This document shows positions 30,939 to 39,377 of a stretch of 42,975 nucleotides of DNA, piece by piece (the stretch's first letter is position 1; every line of letters begins with the position of its first letter). A program made the position numbers and the translations under genes. Below the pieces are notes generated by a model. It did not search any database and was not told where the DNA came from. It was given only the letters and a program-made list of their open reading frames with translations. The DNA is taken from assembly GCF_014196255.1 (NCBI RefSeq), contig NZ_JACIDH010000023.1, forward strand, positions 1-42,975, in the 5' to 3' direction. Origin of the DNA: Sphingomonas pseudosanguinis. Its GTDB lineage: Bacteria > Pseudomonadota > Alphaproteobacteria > Sphingomonadales > Sphingomonadaceae.

Positions 30939-32984
30939 ATGACGAGACACCTGCCATGGATCGCATTGGCGATCGTCGGCGCGGGCGCATTGGGCGTGGT
31001 CGCCACGGTGCGCGGCGAGCCGATCAACGCGCTCTGGATCATCGCGGCGGCGGTGTCGGTCTATCTGATCGCCTATCGCTATTATGCGCTGTTCATCGCG
31101 CGGGTGATCGGCATCGACCCCAGCCGCCCCACCCCCGCCATCCGCCGCGCCGATGGCCTGGACTATGTCGCGACCGACCGCACCGTGCTGTTCGGCCACC
31201 ATTTCGCCGCGATCGCCGGGGCCGGCCCCTTGGTCGGGCCGGTGCTGGCAGCGCAGATGGGCTATCTGCCCGGGACCTTGTGGATTCTGGCGGGCGTCGT
31301 GCTGGCGGGGGCGGTGCAGGATTTCCTGGTGCTGTTCCTGTCGATGCGCCGCGACGGCCGGTCGCTGGGCGAGTTGATCCGCATGGAGATGGGCCCCGTG
31401 GCGGGCACCATCGCGCTATTCGGCGCCTTCATGATCATGGTCATCATCCTGGCGGTGCTGGCGCTGATCGTCGTGCGCGCGCTGGCCGAAAGTCCCTGGG
31501 GGCTGTTCACCGTGGCAGCCACCGTGCCGCTGGCGATGCTGATGGGCGGCTATACGCGCTGGGTCCGGCCGGGGAAGATCGGCGAGGTGTCGATCATCGG
31601 CTTTATCGGCCTGATCCTGGCGATCGTCTATGGCCAGTCGATCGCGCAGTCGGCGGTGTTCGCGCCGCTGTTCACCTTCACGCCCGTGCAGCTCTGCTTC
31701 CTGCTGATCGGCTATGGCGCGGTCGCCTCGGTCCTGCCGGTGTGGCTGCTGCTCGCGCCGCGTGACTATCTGTCGACGTTCCTCAAGATCGGCGCGATCG
31801 TGGCGCTGGCGATCGGCATCGTCGTGATGGCGCCGCCGCTGAAGATGCCGGCCCTCACCAGATTCATCGACGGCAGCGGCCCGGTCTGGGCGGGGCCGCT
31901 CTTCCCCTTCCTGTTCATCACCATCGCGTGCGGCGCGGTGTCGGGCTTCCACGCGCTGATCGCCAGCGGCACCACGCCCAAGCTGATCGCCAGCGAGAAG
32001 GACGCGCCCTTTATCGGTTACGGCGCGATGCTGATGGAAAGCGCGGTCGCGATCATGGCGCTGGTCGCCGCCTCGATCCTCGATCCGGGCGTCTATTTCG
32101 CGATGAACGCGCCTGCCGCCGTGCTGGGCACCGATCCCGCCAGCGCCGCCGCCGCGGTCACCGCGATGGGCTTCCCCATCTCGGCCAACACGCTGGCGCA
32201 GGTGGCCAAGGATGTCGGCGAGCATACGATCATTTCCCGCGCGGGCGGTGCGCCGACGCTGGCGGTGGCGATGGCAGAGATCTTCAGCCACCTGTTCGGC
32301 GGACAGGCGATGAAGGCCTTCTGGTATCACTTCGCCATCCTGTTCGAGGCGCTGTTCATCCTGACCGCCGTGGACGCCGGCACCCGTGCGGGCCGCTTCA
32401 TGCTGCAGGACTTAATCGGGCTGGTCGTTCCCAGCTTCCGAGGATCGTCGAAGGTCGCGCCGGGCCTGATCGCGACCGGGCTTTGCGTCGCGGCCTGGGG
32501 CTTCTTCCTCTATCAGGGTGTTACCGATCCGCTGGGCGGGGTGAACACGCTGTGGCCGCTGTTCGGCATCTCCAACCAGATGCTGGCGGCCGTGGCGCTG
32601 ATGCTGGCGACCGTGGTGCTGTTCCGCATGAAGAAGGACCGCTATGCCTGGATCACGGTGGTGCCGACCGTCTGGCTGCTGGCCTGCACGCTGACCGCCG
32701 GGTGGCTGAAGATCTTTTCCGCCGATCCGCGCGTCGGCTTCCTCGCCCATGCCGACAAATTCGCCGGCGCGGCGTCGGAGGGCAAGGTGCTGGCCCCCGC
32801 CAAGACCATGGCGGAGATGGGGCGGATCGTCTTCAACGACCGGATCGATGCGGGGCTGTGCGCGATCTTCCTGGGCGTGGTGCTGGCGATCCTGGTCTAT
32901 GCGGTGCGCACCTGCCTGATCGCACGTCGTATCGACCGACCAAGCGTCACCGAAATCCCGCCCGAGATGGTGGCGGCCGAATGA
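30939..32984 (+). CDS. cstA: CstA-family transporter (carbon starvation protein A)
   Basis: 681 aa polytopic inner-membrane protein with about 16-18 hydrophobic segments. Conserved: the N-terminal block with LFGHHFAAIAGAGPLVGP, LAGAVQDFLVLFLSMRRDGRS, and later ACGAVSGFHALIASGTTPK and AGGAPTLAVAMAEI. CstA/BtsT proteins take up pyruvate or peptides in carbon limitation; the substrate is not certain here. GGGAGGAG precedes the start. A small YbdD/YjiX gene follows 10 bp downstream, as in E. coli, where the pair is needed for transport. No obvious CRP-like site was identified. Confidence 0.95.
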   Translation: MTRHLPWIALAIVGAGALGVVATVRGEPINALWIIAAAVSVYLIAYRYYALFIARVIGIDPSRPTPAIRRADGLDYVATDRTVLFGHHFAAIAGAGPLVGPVLAAQMGYLPGTLWILAGVVLAGAVQDFLVLFLSMRRDGRSLGELIRMEMGPVAGTIALFGAFMIMVIILAVLALIVVRALAESPWGLFTVAATVPLAMLMGGYTRWVRPGKIGEVSIIGFIGLILAIVYGQSIAQSAVFAPLFTFTPVQLCFLLIGYGAVASVLPVWLLLAPRDYLSTFLKIGAIVALAIGIVVMAPPLKMPALTRFIDGSGPVWAGPLFPFLFITIACGAVSGFHALIASGTTPKLIASEKDAPFIGYGAMLMESAVAIMALVAASILDPGVYFAMNAPAAVLGTDPASAAAAVTAMGFPISANTLAQVAKDVGEHTIISRAGGAPTLAVAMAEIFSHLFGGQAMKAFWYHFAILFEALFILTAVDAGTRAGRFMLQDLIGLVVPSFRGSSKVAPGLIATGLCVAAWGFFLYQGVTDPLGGVNTLWPLFGISNQMLAAVALMLATVVLFRMKKDRYAWITVVPTVWLLACTLTAGWLKIFSADPRVGFLAHADKFAGAASEGKVLAPAKTMAEMGRIVFNDRIDAGLCAIFLGVVLAILVYAVRTCLIARRIDRPSVTEIPPEMVAAE

Positions 32985-32994
32985 GCTGGGCCCA

Positions 32995-33177
32995 ATGAGT
33001 TGGCTCAGCCGCCTGCGCCAGATCGGCAATGCGATGGTCGGGATGCCCAGCTATGACGCCTATGTGGCGCACATGGCGGCCAAGCATCCCGACCGGGAGC
33101 CGATGGACGAGGTGACCTTCTTCCGTGAGCGCCAACAGGCGCGGTATGGCGGGAAGAATGGCGGGCGGTGCTGTTGA
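32995..33177 (+). CDS. YbdD/YjiX-family small protein, partner of CstA
   Basis: 60 aa. LRQIGNAMVGMPSYDAYVAHMAAKHPDREPMDEVTFFRERQQARYGG is the DUF466 (YbdD/YjiX) pattern, ending in a Cys pair (GGRCC). Family members lie directly after cstA/btsT and are required for function of the transporter. The spacing here is 10 bp; the upstream MSWAQ reading (from 32983) stops at once. Confidence 0.95.
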   Translation: MSWLSRLRQIGNAMVGMPSYDAYVAHMAAKHPDREPMDEVTFFRERQQARYGGKNGGRCC

Positions 33178-33178
33178 T

Positions 33179-33553
33179 TCACGCGAAGCCGCGAGGACGC
33201 GAAGAAGGCTGGTTCACGCGGAGACGCGGAGACGCGGAGACGCGGGGGGAAAGAGTGGAGCATCCCCCCGCCCTCCGTTCAGCCTGAGCGTAGTCGACGA
33301 CCACGGGATAATATCCGCCACGCGGGCGGAACGCTCCAGCGTTCAGGGAGCCTGCGGCTCGAAGACCTTTGCGGCGGTGCTTGCCCTTGGCCTTCGACTG
33401 CGCTCAGGCTGAACGGCAGTTGGGGATCAGGAAACAGGATCAGTACAAGCCCCTCTCTGCGTCCTCCGCGCCTCTGCGCGAACAAAAATCTCCGCGCCTC
33501 CGCGTCTCCGCGCGAACCAAAACCCTTCGCGCCATCGCGGCGTCGCGGAAACA
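33179..33553. repeat. Fold-back repeat island, island 3, with an embedded CTTCGACTTCG-family pair
   Basis: Opens with TTCACGCGAAGCCGCGAGGA and three GCGGAGAC units (33219-33244); closes with GTCCTCCGCGCCTCTGCGCG, CGCCTCCGCGTCTCCGCGCG and CGCCATCGCGGCGTCGCGGA. Inside lie CCGTTCAGCCTGAGCGTAGT (33276 on) and CTTCGACTGCGCTCAGGCTG (to 33416), in inverted order. The spacer to secE (33554-33720) holds no tRNA-Trp, which often lies there in other bacteria. Confidence 0.75.
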
Positions 33554-33720
33554 GAAAACCCCCACCCCGCCCCACCCTTGCCTTTTGGCCACACCACGGC
33601 TACATCGCGTTCCCATCCGAACAGCGCGGACGGACCTTTCGTCGCAGGACCCCCGGGTCAGGCGACGGCGGACCCATGCCCCGCTGACAGAATTTCAACG
33701 CAGGTGCGGGAACGGCACGA

Positions 33721-33918
33721 GTGGCGAAGACGACCCCCATCGAATTCTTCAATCAGGTCAAGACCGAGACCAAGAAGGTCGTCTGGCCGACGCGGCGCGA
33801 GACGGTGATGACCGGTGTGATGGTGGTCGTGATGACCACGATCCTGGCCATCTTCTTCCTGGCGGTCGACTCGTTCTTCGAGACGCTGGTCCGCACCCTG
33901 CTGTCGCTCGCGAAGTAA
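33721..33918 (+). CDS. secE: Preprotein translocase subunit SecE
   Basis: 65 aa, GTG start. Typical short bacterial SecE: the conserved amphipathic segment FFNQVKTETKKVVWPTRRET and one TM helix VMTGVMVVVMTTILAIFFLAVDSFF. It stabilises SecY in the inner-membrane translocon. nusG follows 10 bp downstream, in the usual order. Confidence 0.96.
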   Translation: MAKTTPIEFFNQVKTETKKVVWPTRRETVMTGVMVVVMTTILAIFFLAVDSFFETLVRTLLSLAK

Positions 33919-33928
33919 AAGGGTTCCC

Positions 33929-34465
33929 ATGGCGCGCTGGTACATCATCCACGCTTATTCCGGTTTCGAGGGCAAAGTCCGCGACTCGATCATGGCCGAG
34001 GCGACCCGTCTGGGCCTCGACCATCTCGTCGCGCAGATCGAGGTGCCGACCGAGACCGTGACCGAGGCCCGCCGCGGCAAGAAGATCGCGGTCGAGCGCA
34101 AGTTCATGCCCGGTTACGTGCTCGCCAAGCTCGACATGAACGATCAGGTCTATCACCTCGTCAAGAACACGCCGAAGGTGACCGGCTTCCTGGGCGCGAT
34201 GGGCAAGCCGCAGGCGATCAGCGAAAGCGAAGCCACGCGGATGCTGAACTCCAAGGAAGAGGCCGCCGCCGCCCCGAAGCACAAGGTCAAGGTCGATTAC
34301 GAGATCGGCGACGCGGTCAAGGTGCTGGAAGGCCCCTTCGCCAGCTTCAACGGCGTGGTCGAGGAACTGGATTTCGACAAGTCCAAGGTCAAGGTGTCGG
34401 TGTCGATCTTCGGCCGCGCGACCCCGGTGGAACTGGATTTCGAGCAGGTCGAACGCTCGAAGTAA
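33929..34465 (+). CDS. nusG: Transcription termination/antitermination protein NusG
   Basis: 178 aa. The NGN domain begins RWYIIHAYSGFEGKVRDSI and includes RKFMPGYVLAKLDMNDQVYHLVKNTPKVTGFLG; the KOW domain is EIGDAVKVLEGPFASFNGVVEELD. It couples RNA polymerase with ribosomes and Rho. It follows secE and is ended by a strong terminator at 34489-34520. The ribosomal genes rplK/rplA, which normally follow, lie 3.6 kb away. Confidence 0.97.
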   Translation: MARWYIIHAYSGFEGKVRDSIMAEATRLGLDHLVAQIEVPTETVTEARRGKKIAVERKFMPGYVLAKLDMNDQVYHLVKNTPKVTGFLGAMGKPQAISESEATRMLNSKEEAAAAPKHKVKVDYEIGDAVKVLEGPFASFNGVVEELDFDKSKVKVSVSIFGRATPVELDFEQVERSK

Positions 34466-34488
34466 GTTCGGACCATCCGACGAAACAA

Positions 34489-34520
34489 GGGCCGGGGCGG
34501 CAACGCCACCGGCCCTTTTT
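34489..34520 (+). terminator. Terminator of secE-nusG
   Basis: Stem GGGCCGG (34489-34495) / CCGGCCC (34509-34515), with a GGCGGCAACGCCA loop, followed by TTTTT. Confidence 0.92.
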
Positions 34521-34542
34521 CGTATCTGGAGCGAAGCCCCCT

Positions 34543-35275
34543 CCGTTTGGGCCGAGCGCAGCCGAAGCCCATGCCTTAACCTGCCGCACGCGCATCCCAT
34601 GCACTTCGACTTCGCTCAGTGCGAACGGAGGGTGGGGCCAGTGGCGAGAAGGCCTCACCAGAGTGAGGATTCGGAGGAGGGCATGACCCCGGGCATGCCG
34701 CCCCCCCTTGCCCGTCGAACGGACCAATACCCCGATCCGCCTAACCACCACCTCCGTTCAGGCTGAGCGAAGTCGAAGCCCATGCCCCGCCCCCGCCGCA
34801 CGCGCATCCCATGCACTTCGACTTCGCTCAGTGCGAACGGGGGGTGGGGCCAATGGCGAGAAGGCCTCACCAGAGCGAGGATTCGGGAGGAGGACAGACT
34901 CCCGCCACGCCTCCCCCCTCGCCGGCCAAACGAACCAAACTCCCCCGATCCGGCTACCACCGCCCCCGTTCAGGCTGAGCGAAGTCGAAGCCCGCGCCCC
35001 GCCCTCGCCGCACGCGCATCCCGTGCACTTCGACTTCGCTCAGTGCGAACGGAGGGTGGGGACAAGTGGCGAGAAGGTTTCACCCGAGTGAGGATTCGGA
35101 GGAGGGCAGACCCCCGGCATACCCACCCCTCGCCGGCCAAACGAACCAAACTCCCCCGATCCGGCTACCCCCGCCCCCGTTCAGGCTGAGCGAAGTCGAA
35201 GCCCACGCCCCGCCCCCCGCCGCACGCGCATACCCTGTACTTCGACTTCGCTCAGTGCGAACAGCGGGTGGGATC
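34543..35275. repeat. Tandem repeat with exact 212-bp period (3 full copies plus partial ends)
   Basis: Copies begin with CGCGCATCCC at 34589, 34801 and 35013, and a last partial copy CGCGCATACC at 35225: 212 bp apart each time. A partial copy precedes 34589. Each unit has, in order, CACTTCGACTTCGCTCAGTG, GGAGAAGG-like stretches, and CGTTCAGGCTGAGCGAAGTC, so it is bounded by inverted CTTCGACTTCGCTCAG arms. The copies differ by scattered substitutions with no length change. The array lies in the 823-bp gap between convergent nusG and the minus-strand exported operon. It encodes no plausible protein. Confidence 0.92.
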
Positions 35276-35288
35276 GAAGAAGCCCCCT

Positions 35289-35888
35289 TCACAATTTGGC
35301 GCTGTCCGCCACCTGCCGAAACGCGGTCACCCCGGCGTCGAAATAGTGCAGACGCGGCGCTTCGAAGGTGATCAGGTACAGCTTGCCGCCGATGATCGCC
35401 CCGCGTCCTTCGCCCTTGCGCGGCAGATCCTCGTCCGGCCGGGTAAAATTATAGGTGAAGCGGATGCCCGGCTTGCCGGCAAAGGCCATCGGTTCCATCC
35501 CCTCGACGGTGAACAATGGCGTGTCGAGCGCGATGCGGTAGCTGTTCTCGACCAGCGTCGGAATGTCGGTCACCAGCATCGTCACCTTGACGCGGGGCAG
35601 CGGCTTATTGCGCTTGCTGACCTCGCGGAACAGCGTCTGCTCAGGCTCGATCCCGCCATAGAAGGTCAGGTCGTTCAGCGCATCGCCGTCGAACGTCCAG
35701 GTCTCCGAATTGCGCCCCGGTCGCGCGCCCAGCTTGTTCCATTCGACCGACGGGGTCACCGTCAGCACCGACTTGGCGACCGCCACCGGCTGCCCCGCCG
35801 CGATCAGGCGATTGCCCGCCGCCACCGGTGCCGCGATCAGCGCCAGCCCGATCGCCCCCATCCCGAATCTGTTCCCGAACCTCTTCAT
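35289..35888 (-). CDS. Exported protein of unknown function
   Basis: 199 aa. The ATG at 35888 (MKRFGNRFGMGAIGLALIAAPVAAGNRL) gives a signal peptide and overlaps the stop of the M48 gene by 4 bp. The mature part is a mixed alpha/beta chain with the marks WNKLGARPGRNSETWTFDG, DLTFYGGIEPEQTLF, and FTYNFTRPDEDLPRKGEGRGAIIGGKLYLITF. No enzyme motif is visible. Third gene of the exported/protease operon; I do not recognise the family. Confidence 0.85.
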   Translation of the reverse strand: MKRFGNRFGMGAIGLALIAAPVAAGNRLIAAGQPVAVAKSVLTVTPSVEWNKLGARPGRNSETWTFDGDALNDLTFYGGIEPEQTLFREVSKRNKPLPRVKVTMLVTDIPTLVENSYRIALDTPLFTVEGMEPMAFAGKPGIRFTYNFTRPDEDLPRKGEGRGAIIGGKLYLITFEAPRLHYFDAGVTAFRQVADSAKL

Positions 35889-37048
35889 TGCACGCCCCCT
35901 TCCCCGATCAACATCGCCATGGCCGCGCGGTCGCTCGCCGCCGGGGCCTTTTCCAGATAGGTCTTCAGCGCGGCACGCCCCGCCGCTACCTGCTGCCCGC
36001 GCAAGAGCGACAGGCCCAGCCCGCGCCAGGCGACCGGGTCGGTGCAGCCCTGGTCGATCGCCTGCTGATAGAATTGCGCCGCGCTCACCAGATCGCGGGG
36101 ATTGCCGCGTTCGCGGTACAGCTCGCCGCGCGTCAGCAGCAGCTCGGGCGTCCATGCGCCATTCGCCAGTTCGGCGAGCAGATATTCGGACCCGCCGAAA
36201 TCGTTGAGCTTGATCTGGTCGGCCAGAAAGCCCGCGCGCCATGGACGCATCGCCGTCTGGAACGCATCCAGCGCATCGTCGCCGCGATCCCCTTCGCTCC
36301 CGGCCGCCGCGCGCAGATCGATCGCCCGGCTGAGATGGGTCGGATGGTCGGCGAAGAACCCCGCCGCATAGCGATGGGTGACGTGTCGCTTGCGCCCCAG
36401 CGCGGTCGCATCCTGCTCCGCCATCAACCGCTCCCAGATGTGCGAGGCCGCGAACGGCCGATAGCCCGCCGCCGTCAGATAGCGCAGGCCCATCATGTCG
36501 GCCTCGCTTTCCTGCGCGCGGTCATAGGCGAAGTGCAGTTGGATCAGGCTGGCCGGCAAGGTGCTGTAGGGCGAGATCATGCTCGTCCAGGCGATGATGT
36601 CGCCGATCGTCCGTCCCCGGCGAAAGCTGGCCAGGGTGTGGCGCTGTTCGAAATGACCGAACTCATGGCCGAGCACCGCCGCCAGCTCCGCCTCGTCGCG
36701 CAGCCGCAGCAGCGCGCCGGTATAGACGACCATCATGCCGTTGGGCATCATCGAGGCGTTGAAGACCGGCGCGCGCACCACATAGATGCGCACGCCGCGA
36801 CAGCGATCCTCCCCGACCGACCGGCAGAGCACCTTTGCCATATAGGCGTTCAGCGCCGCGTCGCGCACGACGACCGGCGAGTCGCGCAGGTCGCGCTCCG
36901 CCTCGTCGGCCTGTTGCCACAGCCCGCGCTCGTCGACCGTCGTCGGCGTATAGGCCGCACCATAAGGCGGCAGCGGCGCCGGCTTGTCCGGCACGCCGCC
37001 CCCCAGCGCCGCGCCGGCCAGCGCAACGGCGATTATCCATCCCGCCAT
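35885..37048 (-). CDS. M48-family zinc metalloprotease with TPR-like tail
   Basis: 387 aa. The ATG at 37048 (MAGWIIAVALAGAALGGGVP) gives a signal sequence; GAGGGGG lies upstream. Motif HEFGH (LAAVLGHEFGHFEQRH) with a downstream zinc ligand in ESEADMMGLRYLTAAGY. The C-terminal ~130 residues are helical, with repeats like ELLLTRGELYRERGNPRDLVSAAQFYQQAIDQGCTDPVAWRGLGLSLLRGQ, resembling TPR units as in BepA/YfgC. It is likely a periplasmic quality-control protease for outer-membrane proteins; this role is inferred from the family. Second gene of the operon, between two exported proteins of unknown function. Confidence 0.92.
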   Translation of the reverse strand: MAGWIIAVALAGAALGGGVPDKPAPLPPYGAAYTPTTVDERGLWQQADEAERDLRDSPVVVRDAALNAYMAKVLCRSVGEDRCRGVRIYVVRAPVFNASMMPNGMMVVYTGALLRLRDEAELAAVLGHEFGHFEQRHTLASFRRGRTIGDIIAWTSMISPYSTLPASLIQLHFAYDRAQESEADMMGLRYLTAAGYRPFAASHIWERLMAEQDATALGRKRHVTHRYAAGFFADHPTHLSRAIDLRAAAGSEGDRGDDALDAFQTAMRPWRAGFLADQIKLNDFGGSEYLLAELANGAWTPELLLTRGELYRERGNPRDLVSAAQFYQQAIDQGCTDPVAWRGLGLSLLRGQQVAAGRAALKTYLEKAPAASDRAAMAMLIGEGGVQ

Positions 37049-37058
37049 GATCGCCCCC

Positions 37059-37829
37059 TCAGCGCGATGCGGTCTTGGCGGGAGCCGAAGGTGCCGGCGC
37101 GGCCGCCTCGACCGGCTTGCCCGGAAAGCCCTCCAGCAACTGCGCGACGCGCTTGGCCGCGCCTTCGGGTGTGCGCACATCGCCGCCCATCGCCTGATCG
37201 GCGTTCAGCCAGACCAGATCGCCGGTCTTCAGGTCGATCAGCCCGGCATAGCCCTTGTGCATGCCCGAGGTGACGCCGACCCCGACCGCCGCTGCGGCGA
37301 AGACCTGAAGCAGCTTGCGCCCGGTCGAGCCGTAATGATCCTCGGTCGTCACGAACAGCGCATAGTCGGCCCCCTGCACGCCCGGCAGGCTGGCGACCTC
37401 CGGCCCGATCGACCACAGGAAGCTGTCCTCGCGCTTCTTGGTGGGCAGGCGGTTGCCCGGAAAGAACTGATAGGTGATGACCGAGTCGGCCAAGGTGGTG
37501 AACAGCGCGCGATATTCATGCGCGGTCGCCGCGCCCTGCCCCACCGGCTCGACGAAATTCACGACGCGATTGCCCAGCCTGCCCTGCGCCTCGGCCAGCG
37601 CCTTGCCCAGATTCTCGCGCGCCTGATCGGTCCAGTCGGCATTGGGTTCATAGGCGCCGCCCGTCGATTGCGCGCCGACCTGGATTTCGGGCCGCATCAG
37701 GACGATGGTGGCCGTCCCCGGCGCCAGCGTGAAGCCGGGCCGGTTGCCGGTCTTCTCCTGCGCCGCCAGCGGCGCGGCCGCCATCGTCAACGCCGCCGCC
37801 AGTGCCAGCGCGTTCCATCCCCTCCGCAT
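37059..37829 (-). CDS. Exported protein of unknown function (first gene of M48 operon)
   Basis: 256 aa. The ATG at 37829 starts a signal peptide MRRGWNALALAAALTMAAAPLAAQ; a longer upstream extension is not plausible. The mature part has PGTATIVLMRPEIQVGAQSTGG, EDSFLWSIGPEVASLPGVQGADYALFV, EDHYGSTGRKLLQVFAAAAVGVGV and GMHKGYAGLIDLKTGDLVWLN, a pattern seen in lipoprotein-like proteins that read out as 'GDLVWLN' beta strands; the C-terminus is Ala/Pro-rich. It lies 10 bp before the M48 gene. Function unknown. Confidence 0.85.
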   Translation of the reverse strand: MRRGWNALALAAALTMAAAPLAAQEKTGNRPGFTLAPGTATIVLMRPEIQVGAQSTGGAYEPNADWTDQARENLGKALAEAQGRLGNRVVNFVEPVGQGAATAHEYRALFTTLADSVITYQFFPGNRLPTKKREDSFLWSIGPEVASLPGVQGADYALFVTTEDHYGSTGRKLLQVFAAAAVGVGVTSGMHKGYAGLIDLKTGDLVWLNADQAMGGDVRTPEGAAKRVAQLLEGFPGKPVEAAAPAPSAPAKTASR

Positions 37830-38071
37830 CGATCGAACCCCCGTTCGCGATGGCGGAGCCGGCCATCTCCCCCGGCCGACTCGTCCATCATGAACGCAGC
37901 ATGACATGGCCGGATCGGCCACGCCAAGCGGATTCCCCGCCTTGCCATTCCCCCCATTTTCGGGTAACGGCGCACGCTTCCCAAGCATCATGCGACGGAA
38001 CCCTTGCGGGAGGGTGCGCTGGCCTATGCCTTCGCGCCCGTCACGACCGCTAGACTCGAAAAGAGAGTGAC

Positions 38072-38503
38072 ATGGCAAAGAAGATTACCGGCTATATCAA
38101 GCTGCAGGTCCCTGCAGGCGCCGCCAACCCCTCGCCGCCGATCGGCCCGGCGCTGGGTCAGCGCGGTGTGAACATCATGGAATTCTGCAAGGCGTTCAAC
38201 GCGCAGACCGGCGAAGTCGAGAAGGGCACCCCGCTGCCCACCGTCATCACTGTCTATGCCGACCGTTCGTTCTCGTTCGAGACGAAGACCGCGCCTGCGA
38301 CCTACCTCATCAAGAAGGCGGCCAACCTGAAGTCGGGCTCGAAGGAGCCGGGCAAGGTGTCGGCGGGCAAGATCGCGCGCTCGAAGCTCGCGGAAATCGC
38401 CCAGGTCAAGATGAAGGACCTGAACGCCAACGATATCGAGGCTGCGACCAAGATCATCGAAGGCTCCGCCCGCGCGATGGGCCTCGAAGTGGTGGAGGGC
38501 TAA
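38072..38503 (+). CDS. rplK: 50S ribosomal protein L11
   Basis: 143 aa. MAKKITGYIKLQVPAGAANPSPPIGPALGQRGVNIMEFCKAFNAQT with the conserved proline-rich N-terminal domain, and the rRNA-binding C-terminal domain ending IIEGSARAMGLEVVEG. Binds 23S rRNA at the GTPase centre. GAGAG precedes the ATG. rplA follows 4 bp downstream. The gene begins about 240 bp downstream of the start of the divergent M48 operon, so it needs its own promoter; I do not see an unambiguous one. Confidence 0.98.
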   Translation: MAKKITGYIKLQVPAGAANPSPPIGPALGQRGVNIMEFCKAFNAQTGEVEKGTPLPTVITVYADRSFSFETKTAPATYLIKKAANLKSGSKEPGKVSAGKIARSKLAEIAQVKMKDLNANDIEAATKIIEGSARAMGLEVVEG

Positions 38504-38507
38504 GATC

Positions 38508-39200
38508 ATGGCGAAGCTGACCAAGAAGCAGAAGGCCGTCCAGATCGACGCCGAGAAGCTGCACGGCATCGACGAAGCGATCACGCTGGCTCGTACCAAC
38601 GCGACCTCGAAGTTCGACGAGACGATCGAAGTCGCCGTCAACCTGGGCGTTGACCCGCGCCACGCCGACCAGATGGTCCGCGGCGTCGTCACCCTGCCCA
38701 AGGGCACCGGCAAGACCGTTCGCGTCGGCGTGTTCGCCAAGGGCGCGAAGGCCGACGAGGCACGCGCCGCTGGCGCCGACGTCGTGGGCGCCGAAGACCT
38801 GATGGAAACCATCCAGGGCGGCACCATCGACTTCGATCGCTGCATCGCGACCCCGGACATGATGGGCGTCGTCGGTCGCCTCGGTAAGGTGCTGGGCCCC
38901 AAGGGCCTGATGCCGAACCCGAAGCTGGGCACCGTGACCATGAACGTCGCCGAAGCCGTCAAGGCGGCCAAGGGCGGCCAGGTCGAGTACCGCGTCGAGA
39001 AGGCCGGCATCATCCATTCGGGCATCGGCAAGGCGTCGTTCCCGGCGGAAGACCTGCGCGCCAACTTCGACGCGCTGGTCGACGCTCTGATCAAGGCCAA
39101 GCCGTCGGGCGCCAAGGGCAAGTATGTCCGCAAGGTCGCCGTCTCGTCGACGATGGGCCGCGGCATCAAGGTGAACGTCTCGGAAATCCCGGGCGCGTAA
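38508..39200 (+). CDS. rplA: 50S ribosomal protein L1
   Basis: 230 aa. Full-length L1: KFDETIEVAVNLGVDPRHADQMVRGVVTLPKGTGK, domain II with DLMETIQGGTIDFDRCIATPDMMGVVGRLGKVLGPKGLMPNPK, and domain I ending GRGIKVNVSEIPGA. In E. coli L1 represses translation of the L11-L1 mRNA; I could not see a clear L1 target in the short leader. It is followed by a strong terminator rather than rplJ-rplL. Confidence 0.98.
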   Translation: MAKLTKKQKAVQIDAEKLHGIDEAITLARTNATSKFDETIEVAVNLGVDPRHADQMVRGVVTLPKGTGKTVRVGVFAKGAKADEARAAGADVVGAEDLMETIQGGTIDFDRCIATPDMMGVVGRLGKVLGPKGLMPNPKLGTVTMNVAEAVKAAKGGQVEYRVEKAGIIHSGIGKASFPAEDLRANFDALVDALIKAKPSGAKGKYVRKVAVSSTMGRGIKVNVSEIPGA

Positions 39201-39229
39201 TCCTCAGCCCAGCGCATGCTGACAGATCA

Positions 39230-39262
39230 GGGGGTCGGGACTTCGGTTCCGGCCCCCTTTTC
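39230..39262 (+). terminator. Terminator of rplK-rplA
   Basis: 11-bp stem GGGGGTCGGGA / TTCCGGCCCCC with a CTTCGG loop (G-U pairs included), followed by TTTTCC. Confidence 0.85.
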
Positions 39263-39336
39263 CTTTGAGCGGTCACGCGGTGATGACGGCCGGCCGGGCC
39301 AAGGATCCTCACGCCCGCCTTCAAGCCACGCCTCAG

Positions 39337-39356
39337 ACCAGCTTGAACCAACTGGT
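39337..39356 (+). promoter_or_regulatory. Inverted repeat upstream of the GntR/FCD gene
   Basis: ACCAG (39337-39341), 10 bp, CTGGT (39352-39356), 21 bp before the ATG. GntR-type regulators of the FadR group often bind TGGT/ACCA half-sites near their own gene, so autoregulation is possible. Confidence 0.35.
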
Positions 39357-39377
39357 AAGGCCGCATAGGGTGGCGCC

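Noticed and set aside
33554..33720. tRNA-Trp expected before secE
   Set aside because: No cloverleaf, CCA-flanked acceptor stem or CCA anticodon arm was seen in this spacer.
34708..35371. Several overlapping ~100-codon frames in the 212-bp array
   Set aside because: They are created by the repeats (212 is not a multiple of 3, so frames shift between copies) and have no coding character.
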